64,000 nucleotides of DNA from Zoogloea dura. Its GTDB lineage: Bacteria; Pseudomonadota; Gammaproteobacteria; Burkholderiales; Rhodocyclaceae. The translations under genes were made by a program, and so were the position numbers. The stretch is taken from contig NZ_JABBGA010000004.1 in NCBI RefSeq assembly GCF_012927165.1, positions 62,001-126,000 on the forward strand, written 5' to 3'. Positions 1 through 9,349 of the stretch are shown here, one piece after another. The notes beneath the pieces were generated by a model. It worked only from the letters and a program-made list of their open reading frames with translations. It was not told where the DNA came from and ran no database searches. Position 1 is the stretch's first letter, and every line of letters starts with the position of its first letter.

Positions 1-118
1 TGGCTGTATTCACGATCAGGATGACCCGCCCCCTGAAATCCTCGAACCGGATCAGGCCACCGGAAAGGCTGCGGGCTTCAAAGCCCGAAACCCCCTCCGC
101 CGGCGGGTCAGGATTCAC
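1..118 (-). CDS. Glutathione peroxidase, N-terminal fragment (runs off left edge)
   Basis: The gene is read leftward from a GTG at 116-118 that overlaps the iscX stop codon, with a GAGGAA Shine-Dalgarno-like stretch inside the end of iscX. The 39 visible codons run MNPDPPAEGVSGFEAR, then SLSGGLIRFEDFRGRV, then ILIVNTA. The motif FRGRVILIVNTA matches the conserved strand that precedes the active-site Cys/Sec of glutathione peroxidases (family pattern DYRGKVLLIVNTASxCG). The catalytic residue itself lies just outside the window, so activity cannot be judged. These enzymes reduce hydroperoxides with glutathione or thioredoxin. The overlap with iscX suggests that it is the last or a late gene of the isc operon, which would fit an oxidative-stress role. 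The family call rests on about 12 residues plus context. Confidence 0.7.
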   Translation of the reverse strand, partial: MNPDPPAEGVSGFEARSLSGGLIRFEDFRGRVILIVNTA

Positions 119-309
119 TCCACTTCCTCGATCCAGGCCTGCTGAATCGCCTCCAGCACGCGCTCTCCGCAATGCTTGGGGTCATCATCAAACTCGGGCA
201 AGGCCATGACCCACTGCATGAGATCAACGAAGTTGATCTTCAGCGGGTCGACGTCCGGATGGGTCTCGGACAACTGGATCGCAATTTCCTGCACCTCGGT
301 CCACTTCAT
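115..309 (-). CDS. iscX: IscX (YfhJ), Fe-S assembly accessory protein
   Basis: A 64-residue acidic protein with the typical IscX length and sequence: MKWTEVQEIAIQLSE, a DVDPLKINFVDL segment and a C-terminal WIEEVE. IscX binds IscS and iron and modulates the rate of cluster formation on IscU in the cytoplasm. Its ATG overlaps the fdx stop as ATGA (306-309), so the two genes are translationally coupled. It sits at the end of the ISC operon, as in Escherichia coli. Its own stop overlaps a GTG that opens a glutathione peroxidase frame. Confidence 0.95.
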   Translation of the reverse strand: MKWTEVQEIAIQLSETHPDVDPLKINFVDLMQWVMALPEFDDDPKHCGERVLEAIQQAWIEEVE

Positions 310-650
310 CCCCGTTTACCTTCCTTGACCATGTTGATGGAGTACTTCGGAATCTCGACCGTCAGCGGCGTATCACCGACGATGGCCTGACAGGACAGAC
401 GGGAAGTCGGCTCCAGGCCCCAGGCCTTGTCGAGCAGGTCTTCCTCCAGCTCCTCGGCCGCTTCCAGGCTGTTGAAGCCATCCCGCACCACCACATGACA
501 AGTGGTACAGGCGCAGGACTTCTCGCAGGCGTGATCGATCAGGACGTCATTGTTCAGAAGCGCATCGCAGATCGATTGGCCGGGTTCGGCCTCGATGACA
601 GCCCCTTCGGGGCATAGCTCCACGTGGGGGAGCACAATCAGTGTGGTCAT
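306..650 (-). CDS. fdx: ISC-type [2Fe-2S] ferredoxin
   Basis: A 114-residue adrenodoxin-type ferredoxin. The cluster ligands are visible as the C-x5-C-x2-C motif in HACEKSCACTTCHVVV, with the fourth cysteine in RLSCQAIV. It supplies electrons for cluster assembly on IscU. Family length is normal (about 111). It lies 24 nt downstream of hscA and overlaps iscX by 4 nt. It starts at an ATG at 648-650. Identification is firm because both sequence and operon position agree. Confidence 0.97.
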   Translation of the reverse strand: MTTLIVLPHVELCPEGAVIEAEPGQSICDALLNNDVLIDHACEKSCACTTCHVVVRDGFNSLEAAEELEEDLLDKAWGLEPTSRLSCQAIVGDTPLTVEIPKYSINMVKEGKRG

Positions 651-674
651 TTTGTCTTCTTCAATCCGTCCGGA

Positions 675-2543
675 TCAGATCCGGAGGTCTTCTATTTTGT
701 GGCCCGCGAGGGCCCCGCGGATGCTCTTGTCCATGCGCCGGGAGGCGAACTCGTTGGAGGCCCGGTTGAAGCTCTCCAGCTGGATCTTGATGGTGCGCAC
801 GTCCTGGCCTGCCGCTGCGTCGCGAAGCGCCGCCATTGCCGAATCGAGGGCCGCTCTCTCGGCTGCATCGAGGAGCCCGCTGTCTGCCAGCAAGGCTCTC
901 TCGGTCGCCTCAAGCACCCTCTCCGCCTCAACCTGCTGCTCCTTGAGCGAGCGGACTTCCATATCGTCGCGGGCATGTTCGAACCCGGATTTCAGCATGT
1001 CGGCAATCTCGTGGTCGGCCAGCCCGTAGGAAGGCTTGACCTCGACCCGTGCCTCGACGCCGGTGCCCTGCTCCCGGGCCGACACGGACAACAGACCGTC
1101 CGCATCCACCTGGAAAGTTACGCGGATCCGGGCTGCACCCGCCACCATGGGTGGAATGCCGCGCAACTCGAATCGGGCCAGAGAGCGACAGGCGGAAACC
1201 AGTTCACGTTCGCCCTGCACTACATGGCAGACCATCGCCGTCTGGCCATCCTTGAAAGTGGTGAAGTCCTGGGCGCGAGCCGTCGGAATGGTCGCATTGC
1301 GCGGGATGATCTTCTCGACCAGGCCGCCCATCGTCTCAATGCCGAGCGACAGGGGAATCACGTCGAGGAGCAGCCACTCCTCTTCCGCGGCCCGGTTGCC
1401 GGCCAGCACATTGGCCTGCATGGCCGCGCCGATCGCCACCACGGTATCAGGATCAAGGTTGGTGAGCGGCGGCTGGCCAAAGAACTCGCCGACCATCTGC
1501 TGGACATGGGGCATGCGCGTGGCACCGCCCACCATGACAACCCCCTTCACGTCAGCAGGCTCAAGGCCCGCATCTCGCAGGGCCTTGCGCACCGGCTTGA
1601 GGGTCTTGCTCACCAGGTTGCGGGTGATGTCGACAAACACATCCCGGTGCACCACCAGGTCCACCTCGTCGCCGCTTTCGAGGGTCATCCGGACCGGGAC
1701 CGACTCATCAAGGGTCAGACGCTCCTTGACCTCGCGGGCCTTGATCAGCAGGCGACGGGAATCCCGGTCGGAAGGCAGCGAGATGCTGGCGTTCTCGAGC
1801 ATCCAGCAGAACAGGCGATGATCGAAGTCGTCGCCTCCCAGCGACGCATCGCCATTGGTCGCCACCACTTCGAAGACACCGCGCGAAAGACGCAGGATAG
1901 AGATGTCGAAAGTCCCGCCACCCAGGTCATACACGGCGTACACGCCTTCCGAGGCATTCTCGAGGCCGTAGGCGATGGCCGCCGCGGTCGGCTCGTTGAG
2001 CAGGCGCAGTACATTGAGCCCCGCCAGCCGGGCCGCATCCTTGGTGGCCTGACGCTGGGCGTCATCGAAATAGGCAGGCACCGTAATGACCACGCCCGTC
2101 AGTTCGCCCCCGAGGCTGCGCTCTGCCCTGATGCGCAGATCCCGCAGGATTTCAGCCGACACCTCGACGGGACTCTTGACGCCCTGCACCGTACGCAGGC
2201 GCACCATGCCTTCGGCGTCGACGAAGTCATAAGGCATCGTCTCCACATGGGAGACATCCTTGAGGCCGCGCCCCATGAAGCGCTTGACCGATGCAATGGT
2301 GTTGCGGGGATCGATCGCCAGGGCGGCCTGGGCCTTGCGGCCGACCGCAATGTGCCCATCGGGCAGATAGTGCACGACGGACGGCAGCAGGGTCTTGCCT
2401 TCATCGTCCTGCAGGCACTGGGGCACGCCATTGCGCACCGTCGCGACCAGCGAATTGGTGGTCCCCAGGTCGATGCCCACCGCCAGCCGATGCTGGTGCG
2501 GTTCGGTGGACATCCCCGGTTCGGAAATTTGCAGCAGGGCCAT
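675..2543 (-). CDS. hscA: HscA, Hsp70-type chaperone for Fe-S cluster transfer
   Basis: A 622-residue DnaK-family ATPase. The nucleotide-binding domain (about residues 20-385) shows the phosphate-binding loop [12 protein letters not shown], the [12 protein letters not shown] motif and the [11 protein letters not shown] motif. The substrate-binding domain and a short helical lid follow. HscA, with its co-chaperone HscB, recognises the LPPVK motif of IscU and drives cluster release. The ATG overlaps the hscB stop codon as ATGA (2541-2545). An internal Met (GMSTEPHQ) is an alternative start. Length agrees with E. coli HscA (616). Confidence 0.97.
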   Translation of the reverse strand: MALLQISEPGMSTEPHQHRLAVGIDLGTTNSLVATVRNGVPQCLQDDEGKTLLPSVVHYLPDGHIAVGRKAQAALAIDPRNTIASVKRFMGRGLKDVSHVETMPYDFVDAEGMVRLRTVQGVKSPVEVSAEILRDLRIRAERSLGGELTGVVITVPAYFDDAQRQATKDAARLAGLNVLRLLNEPTAAAIAYGLENASEGVYAVYDLGGGTFDISILRLSRGVFEVVATNGDASLGGDDFDHRLFCWMLENASISLPSDRDSRRLLIKAREVKERLTLDESVPVRMTLESGDEVDLVVHRDVFVDITRNLVSKTLKPVRKALRDAGLEPADVKGVVMVGGATRMPHVQQMVGEFFGQPPLTNLDPDTVVAIGAAMQANVLAGNRAAEEEWLLLDVIPLSLGIETMGGLVEKIIPRNATIPTARAQDFTTFKDGQTAMVCHVVQGERELVSACRSLARFELRGIPPMVAGAARIRVTFQVDADGLLSVSAREQGTGVEARVEVKPSYGLADHEIADMLKSGFEHARDDMEVRSLKEQQVEAERVLEATERALLADSGLLDAAERAALDSAMAALRDAAAGQDVRTIKIQLESFNRASNEFASRRMDKSIRGALAGHKIEDLRI

Positions 2544-3073
2544 CAGGATTCCAGCGCCGTCAAGGCGTCGTTGATTTCGTGTTGCAGCTTCTCGAGAAAC
2601 TTCAGGCGGCGCACCGTATCCGCGGCGACCGCCAGGTCCTTGTGCTCATCCAGCGCCACCGCCAGCCGGGCGATCAGGTCACGGCTGCTGGCACGCAGGC
2701 GCTGGGCCAGTTCTTCAAGCGTGTCCTCGTCCGCCGCCTCGCGGGCCTCACCCAGGGCTTCCCGCCATTCCATCTGCTCCATCAGGAAGTCGGGCGACAT
2801 GGCGGTGTTGGTCTCGAAGGCCGGATCGACGCCCTGCATCTCGAGCAGGTACTGCCCCCGCGCCAGCGGCGTCTTGAGCGTCCGGAAGGCTTCGTTGGCA
2901 TGGGTCGCCCACTGCATCGACAGGCGCTTGTCCGTGTCGGGCATGTGGGCGAAACGGTCCGGATGGACCCGCGCCTGGATATCCAGGTAAGCCTGCTCCA
3001 GACGCGTCATGTCAATGGCGAAACTCACCGGCAAGCCAAAAAGGGCGAAATAGTCCTGCTTCAGATCCAGCAT
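2543..3073 (-). CDS. hscB: HscB, J-domain co-chaperone
   Basis: A 176-residue type III J-protein. The N-terminal J-domain contains the HPD triad in [13 protein letters not shown], which stimulates the ATPase of HscA. The C-terminal helical domain (about residues 85-175), which binds IscU, is rich in Glu/Leu/Arg as expected. Length matches E. coli HscB (171). It is located between iscA and hscA and is coupled to hscA by a start/stop overlap. Confidence 0.96.
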   Translation of the reverse strand: MLDLKQDYFALFGLPVSFAIDMTRLEQAYLDIQARVHPDRFAHMPDTDKRLSMQWATHANEAFRTLKTPLARGQYLLEMQGVDPAFETNTAMSPDFLMEQMEWREALGEAREAADEDTLEELAQRLRASSRDLIARLAVALDEHKDLAVAADTVRRLKFLEKLQHEINDALTALES

Positions 3074-3127
3074 GTCAAACCTTCCGCCCGAATGGCCGGG
3101 CTAGCGGAAAACGCGGGGGGAGAAAGA

Positions 3128-3451
3128 TCAGACGGTGAAGCTCTCGCCGCAACCGCACTCACCCTTCACGTTCGGATTATTGAACTTGAACCCTTCGTTG
3201 AGCCCCTCGCGGACAAAATCCAGCTCGGTGCCGTCCATGTAGGGCAGGCTCTTGGGGTCGATCAGCACCTTCAGGCCGTGACTTTCGAAGACAACATCGT
3301 CAGCCGTGACCTCGTCGGCAAACTCCAGCTTGTAAGCCATGCCGGAGCACCCCGAGGTACGGACGCCGAGACGGATCCCGACGCCCTTGCCGCGCTTGGC
3401 GAGGAAGTTGCCGATGTGGTTTGCAGCCTTCTCGGACAGGGTCACTGCCAT
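3128..3451 (-). CDS. iscA: IscA, A-type iron-sulfur carrier
   Basis: A 107-residue A-type carrier with the three invariant cysteines: one in [13 protein letters not shown] and two in [11 protein letters not shown] at the C-terminus. It transfers or supplies iron/[4Fe-4S] clusters after assembly on IscU. Length matches E. coli IscA (107). It lies 14 nt downstream of iscU, in the standard position. Confidence 0.97.
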   Translation of the reverse strand: MAVTLSEKAANHIGNFLAKRGKGVGIRLGVRTSGCSGMAYKLEFADEVTADDVVFESHGLKVLIDPKSLPYMDGTELDFVREGLNEGFKFNNPNVKGECGCGESFTV

Positions 3452-3465
3452 GATCGTGTTTCCTT

Positions 3466-3849
3466 TCAGCCGTTGTGCTTCTTTTTATAGTCTTCCACAG
3501 CCGCCTTGATGGCGTCCTCGGCCAGGATCGAGCAGTGGATCTTGACCGGCGGCAGGGCCAGTTCCTCGGCGATGGCGGTGTTCTTGATCTCCAGGGCCTG
3601 ATCGAGGGACTTGCCCTTGACCCACTCGGTGACCAGGGAGCTTGAGGCGATCGCGGAACCGCAGCCATAGGTCTTGAACTTGGCGTCCTCGATGATGCCG
3701 TCCTTGCCCACCTTGATCTGCAGCTTCATCACGTCGCCGCAGGCCGGTGCGCCGACCATGCCGGTCCCGACGTCCTCGTCTTCCTTGCCGAAGGCGCCGA
3801 CGTTGCGGGGGTTTTCGTAGTGGTCCAGGACCTTTTCGCTATATGCCAT
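3466..3849 (-). CDS. iscU: IscU, Fe-S cluster scaffold
   Basis: A 127-residue scaffold protein. The three ligand cysteines are visible in [25 protein letters not shown] and [13 protein letters not shown], and the conserved Asp follows the first. The HscA-recognition motif LPPVK precedes the third cysteine. It receives sulfur from IscS and assembles [2Fe-2S] clusters. It lies 13 nt downstream of iscS and is followed by iscA. Length is the same as in E. coli (128). Confidence 0.98.
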   Translation of the reverse strand: MAYSEKVLDHYENPRNVGAFGKEDEDVGTGMVGAPACGDVMKLQIKVGKDGIIEDAKFKTYGCGSAIASSSLVTEWVKGKSLDQALEIKNTAIAEELALPPVKIHCSILAEDAIKAAVEDYKKKHNG

Positions 3850-3862
3850 TTTCGTTCTCCTG

Positions 3863-5074
3863 TCAGTGCGCAGCCCACTGCACGGTGTTCAGATCGACGC
3901 CATCCTTGAACATGTCCCACAGGGGGGACAGCTCGCGGAGCTTGCCGATCTTGCGTCGCAGCAGGTCGATGGTGTAATCGACTTCCTCGACCGTCGTGAA
4001 GCGGCCGATGGTGAAACGGATCGAGCTGTGGGCCAGCTCATCGTTGCGGCCCAGGGCACGCAACACGTAGGACGGCTCCAGGCTGGCCGAGGTGCAGGCC
4101 GAGCCACTGGACACCGCGATGTCCTTGATTGCCATGATCAGCGACTCGCCTTCGACATAGGCGAAGCTGATGTTGAGGTTGTGCGGAACCCGGTGGGTCA
4201 CGTCGCCATTGACGAAGGTTTCCTCAATGGTGGTCAGGCCTTCCAGCAGGCGATCACGCAGCGCGCCGACGCGCCGGTTTTCCTCGGCCATCTCGAGGCG
4301 GGCCAGGCGGAAGGCCTCGCCCATGCCGACGATCTGGTGGGTGGCCAGCGTGCCGGAACGCAGGCCGCGCTCGTGGCCACCGCCGTGCATCTGGGCCTCC
4401 AGGCGCACACGCGGCTTGCGGCGCACATAGAGGGCACCCACGCCCTTCGGGCCGTAGGTCTTGTGGGCGCTGAAGGACATCAGGTCGACCTTCAGCTTGC
4501 TCAGGTCGATCTCCACCTTGCCCGTGGCCTGCGCGGCATCCACGTGGAAGATGATGCCCCTCTCGCGGCAGATCTCGCCAATCTCGGCGATCGGCTGGAT
4601 GACACCGACTTCGTTGTTCACGAACATCACCGAGATCACGGTGGTGTCGGGACGGATCGCCGCCTTGAGCACCTCAAGATCAAGCAGACCATCCTCACGC
4701 ACATCGAGATAGGTCGCCTCGAAGCCCTGGCGTTCCAGCTCGCGCACGGTGTCGAGCACGGCCTTGTGCTCGGTCTTGAGCGTGATGACGTGCTTGCCCT
4801 TGCCGGAGTAGAAGTGGGCCGCGCCCTTGATCGCCAGGTTGTTGGATTCGGTCGCGCCGGAGGTCCAGATGATCTCCTTGGAATCGGCACCGACCAGCGC
4901 AGCAACCTCCTCACGTGCATCCTCGACCGCCTTTTCAGCCGTCCAGCCATAGGAATGGCTGCGGGACGCCGGGTTGCCGTACAGCTCGGTGAGGTACGGA
5001 ATCATCTTCTCGGCCACGCGGGGATCCACCGGCGTGGTAGCCGAGTAATCGAGGTAGATCGGGAACTTGAGCAT
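3863..5074 (-). CDS. iscS: IscS, cysteine desulfurase
   Basis: A PLP enzyme that removes sulfur from cysteine and passes the persulfide to IscU and other acceptors. The PLP lysine is in [12 protein letters not shown] and the catalytic cysteine loop is [14 protein letters not shown] near residue 325. The frame is open to 5110, but I chose the ATG at 5074 ([17 protein letters not shown]). It has GGAG nine bases upstream and gives 403 residues, against 404 in E. coli IscS. An ATG two codons upstream (5080) is less well spaced. It sits between a second desulfurase gene and iscU. Confidence 0.96.
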   Translation of the reverse strand: MLKFPIYLDYSATTPVDPRVAEKMIPYLTELYGNPASRSHSYGWTAEKAVEDAREEVAALVGADSKEIIWTSGATESNNLAIKGAAHFYSGKGKHVITLKTEHKAVLDTVRELERQGFEATYLDVREDGLLDLEVLKAAIRPDTTVISVMFVNNEVGVIQPIAEIGEICRERGIIFHVDAAQATGKVEIDLSKLKVDLMSFSAHKTYGPKGVGALYVRRKPRVRLEAQMHGGGHERGLRSGTLATHQIVGMGEAFRLARLEMAEENRRVGALRDRLLEGLTTIEETFVNGDVTHRVPHNLNISFAYVEGESLIMAIKDIAVSSGSACTSASLEPSYVLRALGRNDELAHSSIRFTIGRFTTVEEVDYTIDLLRRKIGKLRELSPLWDMFKDGVDLNTVQWAAH

Positions 5075-5119
5075 CTTCATCTTCTCCGTACTGCAAAAAA
5101 TTGGTGTCATTCCAGGAAC

Positions 5120-6268
5120 TTAGACCGCTATGGCAGTCAGGGTTCGAAGCTTGGCGAGATTCTCGCCGAGTGCTGCCAAAAATCCATCCACGTCCTGCCG
5201 CGTATTGCCGGCCCCCAGGCTGACCCGGACCGCGGAGCGCGCCAGCTCCGGCTCCACCCCCATGGCCAACAGGGTATGGGACGGCTCGGGGTTGGCGCTG
5301 GAACAGGCCGAGCCGCTGGCCACCGCGTAACCGGCCCGGTCCAGCTTGGCCACCAGGGTTTCCCCGTCGATGCCGGCCAGCCCGAAGAAGCTGGTGTTCG
5401 GCAGGCGCGGAGCCGACGCCGAAAAGATCTGCGCGCCCAGTGCCGACAAGCCTTCCTCCAGGTGCAGGCGCAAAGCCTCAAGCCGCCCTGCCCGCTCCGC
5501 CAGCCCTACCGCAGCCTGCTCGCAGGCCACGCCGAAGCCGACGATCGCCATGACGTTCTCGGTGCCGGAACGCAGGTTGCGCTCCTGACCTCCACCCGCC
5601 ACCAGCGGCGCCAGTTCGACCCGCTTGTCCAGCACCAGTGCACCGGCCCCGATGGGCCCGCCAAGCTTGTGCGACGACAGGGTCAGCCCATGCACCGCCA
5701 GGCTCCGGAAATCCACCGCAACCTTGCCCAGCGCTTGCACCGCATCGCAGTGCATCCAGCCCCTGGCCACCCTGACTTCTGCAGCCAGGGCCGGAATATC
5801 CTGAAGCACACCGGTCTCGTTGTTGGCCAGCATCACCGACACCAGCGCCGGAGCTTCGGCGAGGATCTGCCTGAACGCGTCGATATTGATACGGCCATTT
5901 CCATCGACCGGGATCTCCTGCCGCTGCCAGCCACTCCGCTGCAGCTGCCGTGCCGGCTCCCGGACACAGGGATGCTCGATGGCGCTCACCGCCAGGCGGC
6001 CTGGCTTGAGCAGGGCCGCAGCCCCCTTGAGAAACAGGTTGTTGGCCTCGGAGCCACCACTGGTGAAGATCACCTCAGTGGGATGGGCATTCACCGCTGC
6101 CGCCACCCGGGCACGCGCCTCATCGATGGCCTGGCGTGCCGACCGCCCGTACTCGTGCCGGCTGGAAGCGTTGCCGAAACGTTCGCCGAACCAGGGCAAC
6201 ATCGCCTCACGCACGGCCTCGCTGAGCGGCGTGGTGGCGTTGTGATCGAGATAGACCGGCGCGAACAC
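5120..6268 (-). CDS. Second cysteine desulfurase (NifS/IscS-like)
   Basis: A 382-residue class V aminotransferase-fold protein, clearly homologous to but distinct from the adjacent iscS. It has the N-terminal VYLDHNATTPLSEAVRE, the PLP lysine in TLSSHKLGGPIG, and a catalytic cysteine in ASGSACSSANPEPS. All catalytic motifs are intact, so it should be an active desulfurase. The Cys loop is the short, NifS/IscS-type (group I) form. It starts 17 nt after iscR and ends before iscS, so it is the second gene of the operon. Its role beside IscS is unknown. It could serve a dedicated acceptor or be a duplicated copy. Confidence 0.9.
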   Translation of the reverse strand: MFAPVYLDHNATTPLSEAVREAMLPWFGERFGNASSRHEYGRSARQAIDEARARVAAAVNAHPTEVIFTSGGSEANNLFLKGAAALLKPGRLAVSAIEHPCVREPARQLQRSGWQRQEIPVDGNGRINIDAFRQILAEAPALVSVMLANNETGVLQDIPALAAEVRVARGWMHCDAVQALGKVAVDFRSLAVHGLTLSSHKLGGPIGAGALVLDKRVELAPLVAGGGQERNLRSGTENVMAIVGFGVACEQAAVGLAERAGRLEALRLHLEEGLSALGAQIFSASAPRLPNTSFFGLAGIDGETLVAKLDRAGYAVASGSACSSANPEPSHTLLAMGVEPELARSAVRVSLGAGNTRQDVDGFLAALGENLAKLRTLTAIAV

Positions 6269-6285
6269 CCTAGGGCTCCAGAACC

Positions 6286-6774
6286 TCAGGCAGTCAGCGA
6301 CAGCTTGCTGCCGCTGCGACAGGCCGTTCCACTGCGCTCGTCATGCAACACCGACACCGAGGCCGCCTTCTGGCGCTGCTGCTCGACCAGGCTGGCCAGG
6401 GTGACCGAATGGAGGTACTCGTACATCCGGCGATTGAGGTTGGTCCACAGCTCGTGGGTCATGCAGCGGTGCTCGTCCTGACAGTTCTCCTTGCCACCGC
6501 AAGACGTGGCGTCCAGCGGCTCATCCACCGCGGCGATGATGTCGGCCACGGTGATCGCATCCATTTCACGGGCCAGGGCATAACCGCCGCCGGGACCGCG
6601 CACGCTGCTCACCAGCTCAAAACGGCGAAGCTTGCCAAACAGCTGCTCGAGGTAAGACAGGGAGATCTTCTGACGATCCGCGATTCCAGCCAGCGTCACC
6701 GGTCCGTCGGCACAGCGCAGCGCAAGATCAATCATTGCCGTGACAGCAAAACGACCTTTGGTGGTGAGTCTCAT
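6286..6774 (-). CDS. iscR: IscR, [2Fe-2S]-sensing Rrf2-family repressor
   Basis: A 162-residue Rrf2-family winged-helix regulator, [20 protein letters not shown]. Three cluster-ligand cysteines appear in [14 protein letters not shown] (spacing C-x5-C-x5-C), with the His ligand expected just after. [2Fe-2S]-IscR represses the isc operon when clusters are plentiful, and the apo form regulates other sites. It is the first gene of the operon, and a good IscR-type operator lies 26 nt upstream of its ATG, so autoregulation is expected. Confidence 0.97.
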   Translation of the reverse strand: MRLTTKGRFAVTAMIDLALRCADGPVTLAGIADRQKISLSYLEQLFGKLRRFELVSSVRGPGGGYALAREMDAITVADIIAAVDEPLDATSCGGKENCQDEHRCMTHELWTNLNRRMYEYLHSVTLASLVEQQRQKAASVSVLHDERSGTACRSGSKLSLTA

Positions 6775-6799
6775 GGCGGCTCCCGGGGCTGGTAAGGGA

Positions 6800-6824
6800 A
6801 TAGTTGAATATTTCAGTCAACAAT
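6800..6824 (-). promoter_or_regulatory. IscR type 1 operator upstream of iscR
   Basis: A 25-nt imperfect palindrome centred on GACTGAAATATTC (minus strand). It agrees at 23 of 25 positions with the type 1 IscR consensus ATASYYGACTR-WWW-YAGTCRRSTAT as I recall it. It overlaps the -10 hexamer of the predicted iscR promoter, which is the expected position for repression by [2Fe-2S]-IscR. Confidence 0.8.
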
Positions 6825-6848
6825 ACCAAACCCGACAAAATCAATCAA
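6820..6848 (-). promoter_or_regulatory. Predicted sigma-70 promoter of the isc operon
   Basis: On the minus strand, TTGATT (6843-6848) is separated by 17 nt from TATTGT (6820-6825). Transcription would start near 6813, within the IscR palindrome, about 40 nt before the iscR ATG. This is the only good -35/-10 pair in the cysE-iscR interval. Confidence 0.6.
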
Positions 6849-6872
6849 CTATTTTGCCGCCCGCCCTGGCGC

Positions 6873-7637
6873 TCAATCCACCATGCGGCCGAGGCTCTGC
6901 GGGTCGAAGGCATCCTCAGCCTTCGACGCCCCCTCCACCGCGATTCCGGCCGCCTCGAGACGCTCGAGCAGCACATGGATGCGGCGGTCGGTATCCACGG
7001 CATGATCGAGCAGGCCATGCAGGGCCTTGGACACGGGATCGTCCATGTCACGCGTCACCCCATAGGCGGTGAAGCCCATCTGCTCGGCCTTTGCCTCCCG
7101 CGCACGACTCGCTTCGTCACGCCCCGCCTCGATGACCCGCGCCGGATTGCCGACCGCCGTGGCGCCTGCAGGCACGGGCTTGACCACGACCGCATTGGAG
7201 CCGACCTTGGCGCCATCTCCCACCTCAAAGCCGCCAAGCACCTTGGCACCGGCCCCGATCACCACCCCCTTGCCCAGCGTCGGATGGCGCTTGGTCCCGC
7301 GATACAGGGACGTTCCGCCCAGCGTGACGCCCTGGTAGATGGTGCAATCATCCCCCACCACGGCGGTCTCGCCGATCACCACCCCCATGCCGTGGTCGAT
7401 GAACACCCGACGCCCTATCGTGGCGCCGGGGTGAATCTCGATGCCCGTCAGCATGCGCCCCACGTGGCTGGTGAAGCGCCCCAGCCAGCGAAAGCCGCGC
7501 ACCCAGGCCGCATGGGCAAGGCGGTGCCACCACAGGGCGTGCATGCCCGGATAACAGGTGAGGACTTCCCACCGGGAGCGTGCCGCCGGGTCCCGTTCAA
7601 GAACGTTGGCCAGGTCTTCACGCAGACGACTGAACAT
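6873..7637 (-). CDS. cysE: Serine O-acetyltransferase CysE
   Basis: A left-handed beta-helix acetyltransferase that makes O-acetylserine from serine and acetyl-CoA, the committed step to cysteine. The start chosen is the ATG at 7637 ([17 protein letters not shown]), with GGAG seven bases upstream, giving 254 residues. Upstream in-frame sequence is not conserved-looking. Hexapeptide repeats and the active-site segments [22 protein letters not shown] and [19 protein letters not shown] occupy residues about 115-200. It lies just upstream of the isc operon, a sensible neighbour because cysteine is the sulfur donor. Confidence 0.93.
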   Translation of the reverse strand: MFSRLREDLANVLERDPAARSRWEVLTCYPGMHALWWHRLAHAAWVRGFRWLGRFTSHVGRMLTGIEIHPGATIGRRVFIDHGMGVVIGETAVVGDDCTIYQGVTLGGTSLYRGTKRHPTLGKGVVIGAGAKVLGGFEVGDGAKVGSNAVVVKPVPAGATAVGNPARVIEAGRDEASRAREAKAEQMGFTAYGVTRDMDDPVSKALHGLLDHAVDTDRRIHVLLERLEAAGIAVEGASKAEDAFDPQSLGRMVD

Positions 7638-7737
7638 GAAATAACTCCAGGAAAGAGGCTTTTCGTTACAACGGGAGAAAAACGCCCCGGACCACAGCCT
7701 CAACACTTTGGGAAGAAAAATTCCCGACTATTTTAGT

Positions 7738-8460
7738 CTACTTCTTTTCAAAGGCCGTCAACATGCCGCGCAGTATGTTGATTTCGTCCTTCTCCAGACG
7801 GATCCGCCCATACAGACGGCGCAGACGCGGCCACAGGCGCTTGGAGTTGCTTGGATGAAAGAAGCCGCTGGCGGTGATGGCCCGATCCAGATGGGTATAG
7901 AAGCCCTCCACCTCCTCGAACGTCGCAGGCTCGAACTCGACCCCTGGCGTCTTGCCGGGGTCGAGGGCCGCCATCCTCAATTCGTAGGCCATCACCTGCA
8001 CAGCGGCTCCGAGATTGAGCGACGAGTAGGCCTCGCTGACAGGAATCTTGACCGGCATATGGCACAGGGTGACCTCCTCATTGGAGAGGCCGACCGTCTC
8101 GTTGCCGAACACCAGCGCCACATCGCCGCGCCCGGCAACCGACACCAGCTCGCCAGCGGCCTCCCGCGCCCACTTCATGGGCACGGCCAGCTCACGCTTG
8201 CGGGCAGTCATGGCAGCCGCAAAGACAGTCCCTTCAAGCGCCTCGGCGAGGGTCTCAACAACCCGCGCATTCTCGAGGATGTCATCGGCGCCCGCCGCCC
8301 TCGCGCTGGCCACGGGATCGGGGAAGGACTGCGGGGAAACGAGTACCAGATGCTTCAGGCCCATGGTTTTCATGGCCCTGGCCGCTGCGCCGATGTTACC
8401 GGGGTGACTGGTACGGGAAAGAACGACACGCACGCGCTCAAGCGCGCCATCGATGTTCAT
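7738..8460 (-). CDS. trmJ: tRNA (cytidine/uridine-2'-O)-methyltransferase TrmJ
   Basis: A SPOUT-fold methyltransferase that modifies position 32 of certain tRNAs. Conserved segments include VVLSRTSHPGNIGAAARAMKTMGL at the N-terminus, the SAM-binding knot residues ALVFGNETVGLSNEEV, and IPVSEAYSSLNLGAAVQVMAYEL. The start chosen is the ATG at 8460 (MNIDGALERVRVV), which gives 240 residues, the usual TrmJ length. The longer open frame to 8724 overlaps suhB on the other strand. It is divergent from suhB and precedes cysE. Confidence 0.93.
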   Translation of the reverse strand: MNIDGALERVRVVLSRTSHPGNIGAAARAMKTMGLKHLVLVSPQSFPDPVASARAAGADDILENARVVETLAEALEGTVFAAAMTARKRELAVPMKWAREAAGELVSVAGRGDVALVFGNETVGLSNEEVTLCHMPVKIPVSEAYSSLNLGAAVQVMAYELRMAALDPGKTPGVEFEPATFEEVEGFYTHLDRAITASGFFHPSNSKRLWPRLRRLYGRIRLEKDEINILRGMLTAFEKK

Positions 8461-8498
8461 ATTAAAATATCGGGTTTTCCGAATTAGAGTCGACCGGT

Positions 8499-8512
8499 GG
8501 GCAATTGTGCCC
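8499..8512. repeat. Perfect inverted repeat in the trmJ-suhB divergent region
   Basis: GGGCA-ATTG-TGCCC lies in the 78-nt gap between the trmJ and suhB start codons. It is 27 nt upstream of the suhB ATG. It could be an operator or a leader hairpin; nothing else supports a function. Confidence 0.4.
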
Positions 8513-8538
8513 GGGCCGGCAGACCTTGCCAGACACCC

Positions 8539-9345
8539 ATGCATCCCACTCTGAACATTGCTGTCAAGGCCGCGCGCCGCGCCGCCACCGTCATCAACCG
8601 GGCCTCCCTCGACCTGGATCAAATCCGCGTCGAGGTCAAAAGCCCCAATGATTTTGTCTCGGATGTCGATCGGGCCGCTGAAGATGCGATCATCCAGGTG
8701 CTCCGTGAAGCCTATCCGAGCCACAGCATTTTAGCAGAAGAGTCCGGCGAGACCGGCCCGGAGGCCGAGACCGAGTACCAGTGGATCATCGACCCCCTGG
8801 ACGGAACCACCAACTTCCTGCACGGCTTTCCCCAGTACGCCATCTCCATCGCCCTGGCCCGCCGCGGCGTGGTTGAGCAGGCGGTGGTCTACGATCCGAA
8901 CCGCAACGAGATGTTCACCGCCTCCAAGGGCGGCGGCGCCTTCCTCAACGACAGGCGCATCCGCGTCTCCAAGCGCCTCAAGCTGCAGGATGCGCTGGTT
9001 GGCACAGGCTTCCCCTATCGCCAGTTCAAGAACGTGGACACCTACCTGGCCATCTTCAAGGAGCTCACCCAGAAGACCGCTGGCCTGCGCCGCCCGGGCG
9101 CCGCCTCCCTCGACCTGGCCTATGTGGCCGCCGGCCGCTTGGACGCCTTCTGGGAATTCGGCCTGTCCCCGTGGGACATGGCTGCCGGCAGCCTGCTCAT
9201 CAGCGAAGCGGGCGGTCTGGTCAGCGACCTGGCGGGCGAATCCACCTACCTGACCTCGGGCAACGTGGTTGCCGGCACCCCCAAGGTCTTCCCCCAGCTG
9301 CTGCAACTCATCCAGGGCCACTGCGGCGACAAGCTGCCGGCCTGA
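8539..9345 (+). CDS. suhB: Inositol-1-monophosphatase SuhB
   Basis: A 268-residue Mg2+-dependent phosphatase of the IMPase family. Metal and substrate motifs are intact: AEESGE (Glu ligand, about residue 70), [17 protein letters not shown] (about residue 85) and [17 protein letters not shown] (about residue 215). In E. coli, SuhB also binds the NusA/rRNA antitermination complex, and nusA is in this window. The start chosen is the ATG at 8539 ([13 protein letters not shown]). The 14 upstream codons do not resemble the family. Confidence 0.95.
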   Translation: MHPTLNIAVKAARRAATVINRASLDLDQIRVEVKSPNDFVSDVDRAAEDAIIQVLREAYPSHSILAEESGETGPEAETEYQWIIDPLDGTTNFLHGFPQYAISIALARRGVVEQAVVYDPNRNEMFTASKGGGAFLNDRRIRVSKRLKLQDALVGTGFPYRQFKNVDTYLAIFKELTQKTAGLRRPGAASLDLAYVAAGRLDAFWEFGLSPWDMAAGSLLISEAGGLVSDLAGESTYLTSGNVVAGTPKVFPQLLQLIQGHCGDKLPA

Positions 9346-9349
9346 CGAC

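Noticed and set aside
624-2990. 788-codon open frame on the plus strand opposite hscA/hscB
   Set aside because: It is antisense to two firmly identified genes, has no recognisable domains and is rich in Arg/His/Gly, as expected for the complement of a GC-rich gene.
8461-8724. N-terminal extension of trmJ
   Set aside because: The extra 88 residues overlap suhB, do not resemble the family, and an ATG at the normal family start is present.
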